A stretch of DNA of 15,250 nt from the NCBI GenBank assembly GCA_031275915.1, contig JAISOC010000079.1:1-15250 (forward strand), given 5' to 3'. Positions 6,596 to 14,156 of the stretch are shown here, one piece after another. The notes beneath the pieces are model-generated. The model made no database searches. It saw only the letters and a list, made by a program, of their open reading frames with translations, and was not told where the DNA came from. The translations under genes and the position numbers were made by a program. The first letter of the stretch is position 1. Each line of letters starts with the position of its first letter. Origin of the DNA: Holosporales bacterium. GTDB taxonomy: Bacteria; Pseudomonadota; Alphaproteobacteria; RUG11792.

Positions 6596-6988
6596 TTATT
6601 TGTCTTCTGGTTTCATATGTTCATTTGAGAACAGAGAATTTATACTGTTCAAATCTTCCTCTTCTGATGGCGGTGGCAATGGCAAATTGACAGACAAACC
6701 AGGCTCTTGTGATTCACTTGGCGGTGGCGGCAGATTCTCAGGATTAGGATTTGCCATCAACTTATTATGTTCTGAAGTTTCTTCTGATGATACAATAGAA
6801 CCCCGTAATCTCCACTGACCATAAAGAACACCACATCCAGTTATTGGAACAATCTTAGTCTTTTTGTGTACCTTTTGACACCACTCTACTTTTTCGACTT
6901 CATTTGGTAATTTTTCCGAAGGATCCGATGAATAAGCACACATCGACACCACACAAACAACCGCAACAATGCGAAAAATTGCAAACAT
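6596..6988 (-). CDS. Exported proline-rich acidic-tailed protein, unknown function
   Basis: I do not recognise a family. From the ATG at 6988 the product has 130 residues and begins MFAIFRIVAVVCVVSMCAYS, a plausible Sec signal peptide. A lipobox is not convincing, because Met precedes the Cys. A GTG at 7066 would extend it to 156 residues, but that codon lies inside an inverted repeat, so I prefer 6988. The middle (about 25-65) has WCQKVHKKTKIVPITGCGVL with two cysteines. The C-terminal half is proline-rich and acidic, with LPPPPSESQE at 86-95 and LPLPPPSEEEDL at 102-113. Its tail SNEHMKPEDK resembles the tail SDEHTTDEK of the neighbouring exported protein upstream, suggesting related or co-acting proteins. 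Surface or secreted roles are inference. Confidence 0.7.
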   Translation of the reverse strand: MFAIFRIVAVVCVVSMCAYSSDPSEKLPNEVEKVEWCQKVHKKTKIVPITGCGVLYGQWRLRGSIVSSEETSEHNKLMANPNPENLPPPPSESQEPGLSVNLPLPPPSEEEDLNSINSLFSNEHMKPEDK

Positions 6989-7056
6989 AACAAAACCCAA
7001 AATAACCGCAGTCAAAGCCGCATCGTATCTAATTGCCAACACGTCTTCAAGACAAT

Positions 7057-7099
7057 AACGTGACACAACTGATTGTTATAAACAACCATGTGTCACGTT
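7057..7099. repeat. Perfect 11-bp inverted repeat with nested palindrome
   Basis: AACGTGACACA (7057-7067) is exactly complementary to TGTGTCACGTT (7089-7099), with a 21-nt interval. The interval itself contains TTGTT-ATA-AACAA (7073-7085). It lies between the two exported-protein genes. It could be a transcript-processing or terminator-like structure (on the minus strand ATTGTCTT follows) or a regulator's binding site. No second copy was noticed in the window. Confidence 0.65.
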
Positions 7100-7123
7100 T
7101 ATCTAATTCGCAATCCCGCTAGC

Positions 7124-8002
7124 TTATTTCTCATCTGTTGTATGCTCATCACTTGTTGAAGGTTCTTTTTGAGCCGATTCTTGGCTCATGGGCGGCAATT
7201 GTTGTAGATATTGCGGTGATGGTAGATATGGAGGTGGAGGTGGAAATGAAGGTGCATTAAATTGTTGTGGTTGTGGAAATAAAGCGGGATTACTAGGACT
7301 GGTCGATCTTTTCTCAAAACCACCTGCAAATGTTGATCCACTATCAATTACTCCTGTTGGTGACGAAGAAAAAGAATCTGCACCAGAGCGTATGCTAACA
7401 CTTGAAGGAAGCTTTACATCAGAAAGCAAGTCAGCAATTGATGATTTTCTTTCTACCATAGATTGTTGTTGTGGATTTGAGTCTTGATTTGAATTCTGTT
7501 CTACTTTTTCTTTGTCTGATGAATTTTTCATTATAGATTGGAGTGGTGGATTTGAGTTTGGATTCAAGCCGGCAGTTGATGATTCTCTTGCGACTGTTAA
7601 AGTACTTAACAAAGGATCCTCGGTTGTTTTATTTGCTTCTTTTTTATGTTTATCTCCATGCCTATGCTCATGTTTATGTTGATGTCCATGTGAGGAATGT
7701 GAAGAGGAAGTTGGGTTATCACCACTTACAATTGTTCCATGCCTATGTCTATGTGAAGCTGGGTCATTACTTTTCTGTTGCCGGCTGTTAGACGCATTCG
7801 ACGCTTCTGTTGTACTCGACGTTTTTGTAGATTGTTGTGGTGGATCTGAGTCTGGATCTGGATCTGGATTCGGCTTTATTACTTCTTTAAAACTAGGTTC
7901 TGTTCCAATCTCTCCTTTTATTCGATTAGCCATTCCTGAGCAGTGTACCTGCCGGATACAACAGAGAACTGCGATTATTGAAATAAGAAAAATGCGCTTC
8001 AT
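7124..8002 (-). CDS. Exported His-rich, Pro-rich low-complexity protein
   Basis: No family is recognised. The start is the ATG at 8002 (292 residues), giving the signal peptide MKRIFLISIIAVLCCIRQVH with cleavage likely just after; an in-frame start at 8038 would put 12 residues before it and spoil the signal. The mature protein is hydrophilic and probably disordered. It carries three imperfect repeats of the form NPxSNPPxQS (about 56-70, 146-158, 170-182 from this start). A cluster of eleven histidines lies within about 36 residues (84-119, including HSSHGHQHKHEHRHGDKH). A proline-rich part has FPPPPPYLPSP at 253-263, and the tail is acidic. Secretion to the periplasm, surface or host is inferred from the signal peptide. 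The histidine cluster suggests metal binding, and the FPPPP motif resembles EVH1 ligands. It is followed by the related exported protein at 6596-6988. Confidence 0.8.
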   Translation of the reverse strand: MKRIFLISIIAVLCCIRQVHCSGMANRIKGEIGTEPSFKEVIKPNPDPDPDSDPPQQSTKTSSTTEASNASNSRQQKSNDPASHRHRHGTIVSGDNPTSSSHSSHGHQHKHEHRHGDKHKKEANKTTEDPLLSTLTVARESSTAGLNPNSNPPLQSIMKNSSDKEKVEQNSNQDSNPQQQSMVERKSSIADLLSDVKLPSSVSIRSGADSFSSSPTGVIDSGSTFAGGFEKRSTSPSNPALFPQPQQFNAPSFPPPPPYLPSPQYLQQLPPMSQESAQKEPSTSDEHTTDEK

Positions 8003-8175
8003 AATAAAGCTCGCAAAAAAGTAGTTCGGTGGCATCATGCTTGATTATTTTATTTCTTTCAAATCAATTTTATGAGAATTTTACATTAAACTTTGATAAC
8101 ACCAGCCTTCTTCAACGCAATCCGCATATCAAGATACGCTCCTCTCTCAAGACCTTGATATTACAACAATATCTC

Positions 8176-8269
8176 TGGCGGAGAGAGGGGGATTCGAACC
8201 CCCGATACGGCTTTATAACCGTATGACGGTTTAGCAAACCGTTGCCTTCAGCCGCTCGGCCATCTCTCC
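8176..8269 (-). tRNA. tRNA-Ser(GCU)
   Basis: The minus strand folds into a class II tRNA. The acceptor GGAGAGA (8269-8263) pairs with TCTCTCC (8186-8180). The anticodon stem ACGGT/ACCGT encloses TTGCTAA, anticodon GCT. A long variable arm has a 6-bp stem ATACGG/CCGTAT, and the T loop is TTCGAAT. Discriminator G and an encoded CCA (8178-8176) complete the 94-nt gene. It lies 69 bp after dnaQ on the same strand and may share its transcript. Confidence 0.97.
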
Positions 8270-8338
8270 TTTTAGCATATACGTTGCTATCACAATTGAT
8301 ATCAAAACCGAACTGATAAGTCAATCAAAGCTGTAATT

Positions 8339-9061
8339 TTAATCTCTTTCAGAAGAAATAACATTTTGATTATTTTCATCTACTAAATTCCAAATTGGAT
8401 TATGTAATTTTTGAAGAAATTGAAGATGTTCCATAGTTTCTGATGCAGGAATTGCAAAATCTCTGCTAGGGATTGGAGTTTTTTCTCCATATTCAAATAT
8501 TGCGGCTTGATTTGCTTCAATTTTCTTAGAACAACTAAAAATGTTTTTCTGAGTTACAGAAACTGACATTTGTATGTACACCTCTGCCAGTAATTCTGCA
8601 TCTATCAGAGCCCCATGTTTTATTCTTTTCGTTGTGTCTATGGAAAATTTTCTACAAAGGGAGTCCAAAGATAGGGAGGATCCAGGAAATTTTTGCTTAG
8701 CTATTGCAATGGTGTCTATTACAAAATTTTCTATCTCAGGTTTTCCAGTAAGTACCATCTCATAATTCAGGAATCCAATATCAAATTCAGAATTATGAAT
8801 AACAAGACGACTATCTGCTATAAATTCCAGGAAATCGTCTGCAATTGTATCGAATGTACCAAATTGCTGTAAAAAATCATTGGTTAATCCAGAGATTTCA
8901 GTTGAAGCAATAGAAAGCTCTCTTTGTGGATTAATATACGCATGAAAACTTTTATCGGTGATTTTTTTATCAATGATTTCAATGCAGCCGAGTTCTATTA
9001 TTCTATCACCTTCTTTTGCAGAAAGCCCTGTTGTTTCAGTATCTATTGCAATCTCTCTCAT
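8339..9061 (-). CDS. dnaQ: DNA polymerase III epsilon subunit (proofreading exonuclease)
   Basis: Epsilon removes misincorporated nucleotides 3'-5' within the Pol III core, bound to the alpha subunit. From the ATG at 9061 it has 240 residues, the expected length. The DEDDh catalytic set is complete: DTE at 7-9 (Asp7, Glu9), HNSEFDIGFLN at 89-99 (Asp94), and KHGALIDAELLAEVY with His149 and Asp154. QAAIF at 186-190 resembles the weak beta-clamp-binding pentapeptide, and the C-terminal HNPIWNLVD segment fits the alpha-binding tail. The start codon overlaps the lspA stop by four bases (ATGA), implying coupled translation. An in-frame start 12 codons earlier would lie inside lspA and is unlikely. 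Confidence 0.95.
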   Translation of the reverse strand: MREIAIDTETTGLSAKEGDRIIELGCIEIIDKKITDKSFHAYINPQRELSIASTEISGLTNDFLQQFGTFDTIADDFLEFIADSRLVIHNSEFDIGFLNYEMVLTGKPEIENFVIDTIAIAKQKFPGSSLSLDSLCRKFSIDTTKRIKHGALIDAELLAEVYIQMSVSVTQKNIFSCSKKIEANQAAIFEYGEKTPIPSRDFAIPASETMEHLQFLQKLHNPIWNLVDENNQNVISSERD

Positions 9062-9522
9062 TTTTTCACTAAAAATAAGTTGAATATAACCAAACACACT
9101 ATAGAAACAGAGATAAAACTATCAGCTACATTGAATGCAGGCCAATGCCAATCCTTGTAATACACATCTATGAAATCCACTACTGCTCCGTGTAAAAATC
9201 TATCCAAAAGATTACCTATGGCTCCTCCTATTACCAAGGAACACAAGATTCTCTCCGAAAAGTTATTGAGTTTGAAAAACATGTATATAAGGAAAGCCAA
9301 GCAAATAATGGTTAAAGTTATTATCATCCCAATTCCTGGCATAAATAGCCCGAAACTAGTACCCTTATTAAAAACAAGAACAATATTAAAACCTGTGAAA
9401 ACATTAATCACAGAATTTGGAGTCAAAAATGCCAGTACGCTGAACTTCGCTGCCTGATCGAAAATAACAACAAAAACACAAAGCAATAGGCAGTAGGAAT
9501 TTATTTTACTAACATTTCTCAT
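9058..9522 (-). CDS. lspA: Lipoprotein signal peptidase (signal peptidase II)
   Basis: LspA is an inner-membrane aspartyl protease that cleaves the signal peptide of diacylglyceryl-modified prolipoproteins. From the ATG at 9522 the product has 154 residues and four membrane segments. Conserved boxes are FDQAAK at 21-26, FNKGTSFG at 51-58, GGAIGNLLDR at 99-108, VVDFID at 114-119 and WPAFNVADS at 127-135. The catalytic aspartates are Asp116 and Asp134. A GTG at 9555 would add 11 residues, but it has no correctly spaced Shine-Dalgarno site and coincides with the predicted transcript start, so 9522 is preferred. The gene overlaps dnaQ by four bases; pairing with dnaQ is probably an organisational convenience rather than functional. 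Confidence 0.95.
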   Translation of the reverse strand: MRNVSKINSYCLLLCVFVVIFDQAAKFSVLAFLTPNSVINVFTGFNIVLVFNKGTSFGLFMPGIGMIITLTIICLAFLIYMFFKLNNFSERILCSLVIGGAIGNLLDRFLHGAVVDFIDVYYKDWHWPAFNVADSFISVSIVCLVIFNLFLVKK

Positions 9523-9561
9523 AGGACGTCTTGTCAATGACTGTTGCTTCACCACTCCGTC

Positions 9562-9591
9562 ACTATAAAGTTAATTAACGCGAATAATCAA
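9562..9591 (-). promoter_or_regulatory. Promoter for lspA-dnaQ with palindromic spacer
   Basis: On the minus strand TTGATT (9591-9586) and TATAGT (9567-9562) lie 18 bp apart, matching the sigma-70 consensus at four and five of six positions. Transcription would begin near 9555, leaving about 33 nt before the ATG at 9522. The spacer holds the perfect palindrome GTTAATTAAC (9570-9579), a possible operator. Confidence 0.5.
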
Positions 9592-9628
9592 GATACATAA
9601 TTTGGAACACTGGCGTGTCTACTTCAAG

Positions 9629-11458
9629 CTAAAATGCTTGTCCAATGCTTATATAAATATTGAACAAAGAATCTATTTTTTTATTCGTTGATGTTTTTCT
9701 TCTTTTAAAAGGAAAAGCAATATCAAAACGAATAGGCCCAAGAGGAGTATAATATCTAATGCCAAGTCCTCCACCCCATAACAATTTTTTATTCAATTTT
9801 GGAATTCTTGACTTATAAACATTTCCCCCTTCTATAAACGTCACAATCCCAAAATTTTCACTTACTTTGATCCTGGGTTCCACTCCAATTTCGAATACAG
9901 ATTCACCACCCAGAGGCTTCTTATCATCATTGATTTCTCCAAGCATTTGATAACCATATCCCCTGATTGAACTCGCACCTCCCCCAAAAAACATCTTATC
10001 TCTTGGAACAATATTCTTTTTGGCACACAACATTGCTCCGAGGCGACTATAGCAAGCAATGACCACCCTATTATCATGCGTATTTTTTGAAAAAGGAATA
10101 TAAAACGAGCCCTTAGCATCAAAACTCACCAATTTTTGCTTACACATGTATGGTGTAGCCATAGCAAAACAGCGAAAACCAGATTGTGGATCGAGATATA
10201 CATTGGTATTGTCAAAATTAAATCCTATTGGAATACCAGCTGCTTTGAATTTATCGTATTCTGTATCTACCTTATCTTTTGTTTTTGAAGTTTCAGCACA
10301 TAAACCTAGACCAAGTTCTGTCTTTGAAGCAACTTCATGCCAAAGAATACTTTCACCAACGAGCTTTTTCACAGTGTATGCATGCACGTTTTCTCTTGTT
10401 ACGTACACTTGATTTTCCAATCTCTCTTTTTTGTAAAACACATCAGGAATTGTATATTTTAATCTTTGAGTTTGTGTTTCCTTAGTTATTGATGTAACTG
10501 TCGAAAACCTGGATCCCTTACCATCAATATTGTAATAGCTCCAAGTAAAATTACACCCAATACCTTCAGTTGTACCAAAACTGGCTCCAACAGAAATATC
10601 CCTTTGTTTTGCTTCCTCAGTCTTTATAACTGCCTTTGTCCTAACAACGTTTTTGTCTTTCTCATCGTTAATCTTATCAACAACTTCCACATCAGCTGAT
10701 GAAAAAATGCCTGTTTTCATCAAATTTTCTTTTGTTTCCTCAATTTTTCTACAGTCATATACATCACCATCTTTCCATTCCATTCTATTCTTTATAAAAA
10801 GTTTATTCAGATCCTTTTGTCCTTTTTCAAATTTCATTATTATTTCGCTTCTATCAAGAATCACTTTTTTATTCAATGTAATTTTAAATATCACTTTAAA
10901 TTTTTTATTATCCTTGTCTATTTCCAATTTTGGAGAATCTATTTCTACAAATGCAAATCCTCTTTCTTTATAAAAAATCTTGAGTTTTTCCACAGCTTCG
11001 GAAATTTGCTTAGTATTTGTGTAACTATCAAACTCAATACACAATAGATCAAATACTTCTCCGACCTTAATACCAGATGAATACTCTGGATAATCTTGGT
11101 ATAATAATAAAACATCATTGATCTTATATCTATCGTTTAAAACAACTTCAAACATGACAGTTTCATTGTCTTTTGAAATTTTAATTTCTGCATCAAAATA
11201 CCCAAATGATTTAAGAACACTCTGTATAAACAAAACATCGCGATTAATTCTATATTCCAAAGATATTGAGTCATCAGAAAGAATATCTTTGTTTTTAGAA
11301 GTAATAATACTGGATTCAATAATAGACACTATTTCTTTGTCATCAATTCCAGTTACAGTAACCTTCACAGCCTGTACATTGCTTATACAAAAAACAATTA
11401 AAAAAATAGTGAAAAGAATGTTAATAAGTGGATATTTTTTCACAACTTTATAAAACAT
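9629..11458 (-). CDS. tamA: TamA-like Omp85 outer-membrane assembly protein
   Basis: TamA-type Omp85 proteins sit in the outer membrane and, with TamB, help insert outer-membrane proteins and move lipids. From the ATG at 11458 the product has 609 residues; a TTG would add one. A signal peptide ends at VQA (residue 30). Three POTRA-like beta-alpha units follow, then the 16-stranded barrel. The barrel has the lid-lock motif IRGYGYQ at 498-504 and the family-typical LGIRYYTPLGPIRFDIAFP at 565-583. It ends in aromatic Phe (GQAF), as beta-signals do. Length and a short periplasmic part favour TamA over BamA (five POTRAs, about 750-800 residues). tamB is not next to it; the next genes downstream are lspA and dnaQ, separated by a 106-bp gap with its own promoter. 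A generic Omp85/surface-antigen protein remains possible. Confidence 0.85.
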   Translation of the reverse strand: MFYKVVKKYPLINILFTIFLIVFCISNVQAVKVTVTGIDDKEIVSIIESSIITSKNKDILSDDSISLEYRINRDVLFIQSVLKSFGYFDAEIKISKDNETVMFEVVLNDRYKINDVLLLYQDYPEYSSGIKVGEVFDLLCIEFDSYTNTKQISEAVEKLKIFYKERGFAFVEIDSPKLEIDKDNKKFKVIFKITLNKKVILDRSEIIMKFEKGQKDLNKLFIKNRMEWKDGDVYDCRKIEETKENLMKTGIFSSADVEVVDKINDEKDKNVVRTKAVIKTEEAKQRDISVGASFGTTEGIGCNFTWSYYNIDGKGSRFSTVTSITKETQTQRLKYTIPDVFYKKERLENQVYVTRENVHAYTVKKLVGESILWHEVASKTELGLGLCAETSKTKDKVDTEYDKFKAAGIPIGFNFDNTNVYLDPQSGFRCFAMATPYMCKQKLVSFDAKGSFYIPFSKNTHDNRVVIACYSRLGAMLCAKKNIVPRDKMFFGGGASSIRGYGYQMLGEINDDKKPLGGESVFEIGVEPRIKVSENFGIVTFIEGGNVYKSRIPKLNKKLLWGGGLGIRYYTPLGPIRFDIAFPFKRRKTSTNKKIDSLFNIYISIGQAF

Positions 11459-11521
11459 CAAAACTTTTTTAACTTAAGGCCATTTATTTATTAACAATTT
11501 TATAACTTTATCAACAACCAT

Positions 11522-11572
11522 CCAACAACTTTGCCAAAATACTGTATTCTCCAACAATTCTACCAAAAACTT
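11522..11572. repeat. Imperfect 29-bp-period direct repeat
   Basis: A segment of about 18 bp beginning CCAACAA at 11522 recurs at 11551 with 15 of 18 positions matching, including a shared CCAAAA. The spacing from start to start is 29 bp. It lies within the intergenic region upstream of the permease and could be a pair of protein-binding sites. Confidence 0.4.
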
Positions 11573-11713
11573 ATGTTGAAAAACCTGTGGAAAAAACTAA
11601 TTTACACATTTCACAAGCATTAACCACAACACTACTACCTTTTTTTATTTATTATAGTATTGGTGATGATAACTGGTAACGTGTCGTTTTTAATGGTACA
11701 TGGGTTGTTACAG

Positions 11714-11722
11714 TGCTATTAT
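11714..11722 (+). promoter_or_regulatory. Extended -10 promoter for the permease gene
   Basis: TGCTATTAT (11714-11722) fits TGnTATAAT with one mismatch and resembles the gatB element TGCTACAAT. A start near 11729 leaves a leader of about 50 nt. The leader ends with GGAG (11768-11771), a good Shine-Dalgarno site 7 nt before the ATG. Confidence 0.5.
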
Positions 11723-11778
11723 AGGCGAATCAACAACTTGAAACTGGCCATGTATCCGGCAACCTGCGGAGATAAAGC

Positions 11779-12975
11779 ATGCAAAAACAAATAGGGGCTA
11801 TTTTCCTCATAGCGGGTACTTGCATAGGTAGTGGAGTGATAGCTCTCCCAATGGTTTTAGCAAAACTGGGGATCATTCCAAGCTTGTTAATTATGATTGT
11901 GACGTGGAGTTTAGCTTATTACACCTCTCTCTTTAGTGTGGAATTAAATTTGCATTCAGAAAAAGGGCTGCCTCTTGGGGCGATGTGCAAAGTTTTTTCT
12001 GGGAAATATGCCGAAATTGTGGGAAACACCAGCTTAAAACTGCTTTTATACGCTCTTTTGTCTGTATACATACACGGCGAATCTTCAGTTATTGGAAAAT
12101 TGTTGGAAACACATTCGATTTTCTGTGATCCAATCGTTATGTCCACAATTTTGGCTGTGGTAATATTTTTGCTACTACAGTTGCCATTTCATATTGTAGA
12201 TAAGATTAACAGAATTTCATTTTTATTATTGATTGGAATATTTTCTATACCATTATTTGCTTTGATTGTGTCAATTGATTGGTTTCAACTACCGATGGTG
12301 CAGGATGTTTCAGCAAACAGTATTACATCGGTTATCTCAATTGTTTTCACCTCTTTTGGATTTCAGGTGATTTTTCACACATTGAGGGATTATTTGGGTA
12401 AGGATTCCAAGGGACTTAAGAGGGCTTTCCTATTTGGCAGTATGATTCCAGCTGTTGTGTATATACTGTGGACATGTGGAGTGTTAAGCGCCATGTATGG
12501 CTCAAACATGGATTTTTACCACCGTATGGCTACCGATGGAGTTGGTGTCGGGGAGGTGATTAATGAGCTCAGCAAAATAGCCGGATTGCCTCAATTACAA
12601 ATGTTGGTATGGTGGCTCTCCATATTTGCAATTTTCACATCCATTCTTGGAGTTGGAGTCGGATTAGTTGGTTCGTTCAACACTATGTTTGAAAAAATTG
12701 TTCCAGTTGTCTGGAAAAGAAATATTACTTCGACATTAATTGCTATTCTCCCCTCATATTTGGTGGCAATTCTTGTGCCAAATGCCTTCATTAGAGTTTT
12801 CAAGTTTGCAGGTGCAATACTGACACTAATTGCGATTTTGTTGCCAATGTACCTTCTGTGGGCTTCCAAGATAAAAGATCTCAACTACAAAGAACTGAAA
12901 AACAAATTACTGATACTATTATCTCTGCTGTTTGCCATTGGTATTATCGTGATAGAAATTTGTGGCGTGATGTAA
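11779..12975 (+). CDS. Tryptophan/tyrosine permease family transporter
   Basis: This is an inner-membrane, probably proton-coupled amino-acid importer of the hydroxy/aromatic amino acid permease family (TyrP/Mtr/TnaB). The 398-residue length and about 11 hydrophobic segments fit. The first segment holds GTCIGSGVIALPM (13-25), the family's unwound-helix motif, and SFGFQVIFHTLRDY sits mid-protein, like the SFGFH-x-I-P segment of relatives. The substrate could be tyrosine, tryptophan or a related amino acid, so no symbol is given. The ATG at 11779 is preceded by GGAG at correct spacing. The gene has its own extended -10 promoter and converges on the GT8 gene with only 24 bp between stops. Uptake of host amino acids would suit a host-dependent lifestyle, but that is inference. 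Confidence 0.88.
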   Translation: MQKQIGAIFLIAGTCIGSGVIALPMVLAKLGIIPSLLIMIVTWSLAYYTSLFSVELNLHSEKGLPLGAMCKVFSGKYAEIVGNTSLKLLLYALLSVYIHGESSVIGKLLETHSIFCDPIVMSTILAVVIFLLLQLPFHIVDKINRISFLLLIGIFSIPLFALIVSIDWFQLPMVQDVSANSITSVISIVFTSFGFQVIFHTLRDYLGKDSKGLKRAFLFGSMIPAVVYILWTCGVLSAMYGSNMDFYHRMATDGVGVGEVINELSKIAGLPQLQMLVWWLSIFAIFTSILGVGVGLVGSFNTMFEKIVPVVWKRNITSTLIAILPSYLVAILVPNAFIRVFKFAGAILTLIAILLPMYLLWASKIKDLNYKELKNKLLILLSLLFAIGIIVIEICGVM

Positions 12976-12999
12976 ATGGCAAACTACCTATCTAGTATT

Positions 13000-14151
13000 T
13001 CATAAATTTGCTGCTTTGTAGTATTTGTACCACACCCAGAAAGACCAAGGGTTGTGTTTCCAAGTTGTCTTCCAGAAATTATTTTCGGTACTTTCATAGC
13101 TTGGACACCTAGCAGCTTCATATTGTTGTACGCAATCCCAAGGCTTTGGTTGGTAATAGTAGTGCATAATAGTCAAATTAATGACGCTTTCCCTAGTTAA
13201 AACTGATGAATTGTTATTTTTAAATGCCCAATCATGAGAAGACGCATTAGGGTGAAATTCATTTGGAATAGCAAGTGGAGGCATGTTGAATCGGCAGTCC
13301 ATACTCACAATACCATGTTCTTTGCCGTAATCGCGTAATCCTGCTTCTTCTGTGTAAAACTTACTTCTTTTTTGTCCTTTGTGTGTCATGGTTTTTATTT
13401 CATTTGCAAAATCTACTGCTCGCATTTTTTTCAGGTCAAATAGCCACACTCCACCGTTGTAATACGGATGATTTATTTTTGAAACAAAAGGTTCCTTACA
13501 ACCTCCAATACACGCATTTTTTAAGTCTATATTCCACAGTTCCCTTATATCATTTACGCATACGGTATCTCCATCAAGGTATATACATCTGTCATATGTA
13601 AGAAAATTACTAACGAAGAGCTTTAAAAATACATTTTTAGGCCAGTTGTATGAATTAAACTGATTAATACGTTCTCTTTCTCTATCAGGAATAGGAATAT
13701 ACTCTATATCATACTTATAAGTATCCCTATTAAACAGCAAGAAGAGAGCATTTGTTGATCTGGTTGTATCATCATTAAGAGTACCTTTAAACTCTATTTC
13801 ATCAAGTACAATAGTAAATCTTATAGGTTCCTTACGTTCTCTTAGCTTAGAGTTATCTAGAATAGATACCAGAGATGTATATGTATATGGCAAATATTTC
13901 TCATCAGCAAAATACACTATATTGATTATCTTAGATTGATCATATGTTTTTAATCTATTCCATGGAACAATTGGTCCTGATATATCTATGTCTTGGTAAC
14001 CTAGTAGATCCATAAATGATGATTCTGCTTCATTTATTATAAGATATTTAGTTGGTTGTGTGTCATATCTCTGAATAGTTGCATGTAGAGAGGAAGAACA
14101 AATTACTGCCCCCCATAGTACTATAGCAGTACCTAATAATAATCTCTTCAT
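13000..14151 (-). CDS. Exported family-8 glycosyltransferase
   Basis: GT8 enzymes transfer sugars from UDP-sugars with retention of configuration. The catalytic domain (about 75-345 of 383 residues) shows INIVYFADEKYLPYTYTSL, the metal-binding DxD as YLDGDTVCVNDIRELW (Asp193, Asp195), YYNGGVWLFDLKKMR at 230-244, and HYYYQPKPW at 330-338. The last of these matches the HxxGxxKPW box except that Gly is replaced by Tyr. The protein starts with a strong signal peptide, MKRLLLGTAIVLWGAVICSS, cleaved perhaps after LHA at 22-24. A cytoplasmic LPS glucosyltransferase should not have one, so export to the periplasm or host is implied. A tryptophan-rich tail (NNFWKTTWKHNPWSFWVWY) ends it. The start has a near-ideal GGGGAGG site. 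A paralog lies directly upstream on the same strand. Confidence 0.88.
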   Translation of the reverse strand: MKRLLLGTAIVLWGAVICSSSLHATIQRYDTQPTKYLIINEAESSFMDLLGYQDIDISGPIVPWNRLKTYDQSKIINIVYFADEKYLPYTYTSLVSILDNSKLRERKEPIRFTIVLDEIEFKGTLNDDTTRSTNALFLLFNRDTYKYDIEYIPIPDRERERINQFNSYNWPKNVFLKLFVSNFLTYDRCIYLDGDTVCVNDIRELWNIDLKNACIGGCKEPFVSKINHPYYNGGVWLFDLKKMRAVDFANEIKTMTHKGQKRSKFYTEEAGLRDYGKEHGIVSMDCRFNMPPLAIPNEFHPNASSHDWAFKNNNSSVLTRESVINLTIMHYYYQPKPWDCVQQYEAARCPSYESTENNFWKTTWKHNPWSFWVWYKYYKAANL

Positions 14152-14156
14152 TGTTT

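Larger units (their letters stand above)
11459..11778. other. AT-rich divergent intergenic region with DnaA-box-like motifs
   Basis: No gene is visible in this 320-bp stretch between the divergent tamA-like and permease genes. It contains 9-mers close to the DnaA box TTATCCACA: TTATTAACA (11488-11496), TTATCAACA (11508-11516), TGTGGAAAA (11586-11594, whose complement TTTTCCACA fits TTWTNCACA) and TTAACCACA (11620-11628). An AT-run follows at about 11639-11658. An imperfect repeat begins CCAACAA at 11522 and 11551, period 29 bp. A minus-strand -10 (TATAAA, 11504-11499) may serve tamA. Confidence 0.45.

Noticed and set aside
8086..8160. 24-codon minus-strand frame reading like a protein C-terminus (ALKKAGVIKV)
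   Set aside because: Closed by a stop immediately upstream, start codon only 13 residues from its end, and no family recognised; could be a relic but unsupported.
8126..8161. ATATCAAG/CTTGATAT inverted repeat after tRNA-Ser as a terminator
   Set aside because: 20-nt loop and no U-tract on the minus strand; too weak to annotate as a terminator.
8112..8324. 70-codon minus-strand frame
   Set aside because: It runs through the whole tRNA-Ser gene, so it is an artefact of structured RNA sequence.
9629..11458. BamA as the identity of the Omp85 gene
   Set aside because: Only about three POTRA units and 609 residues; BamA has five and about 750-800, so a TamA-like protein fits better.
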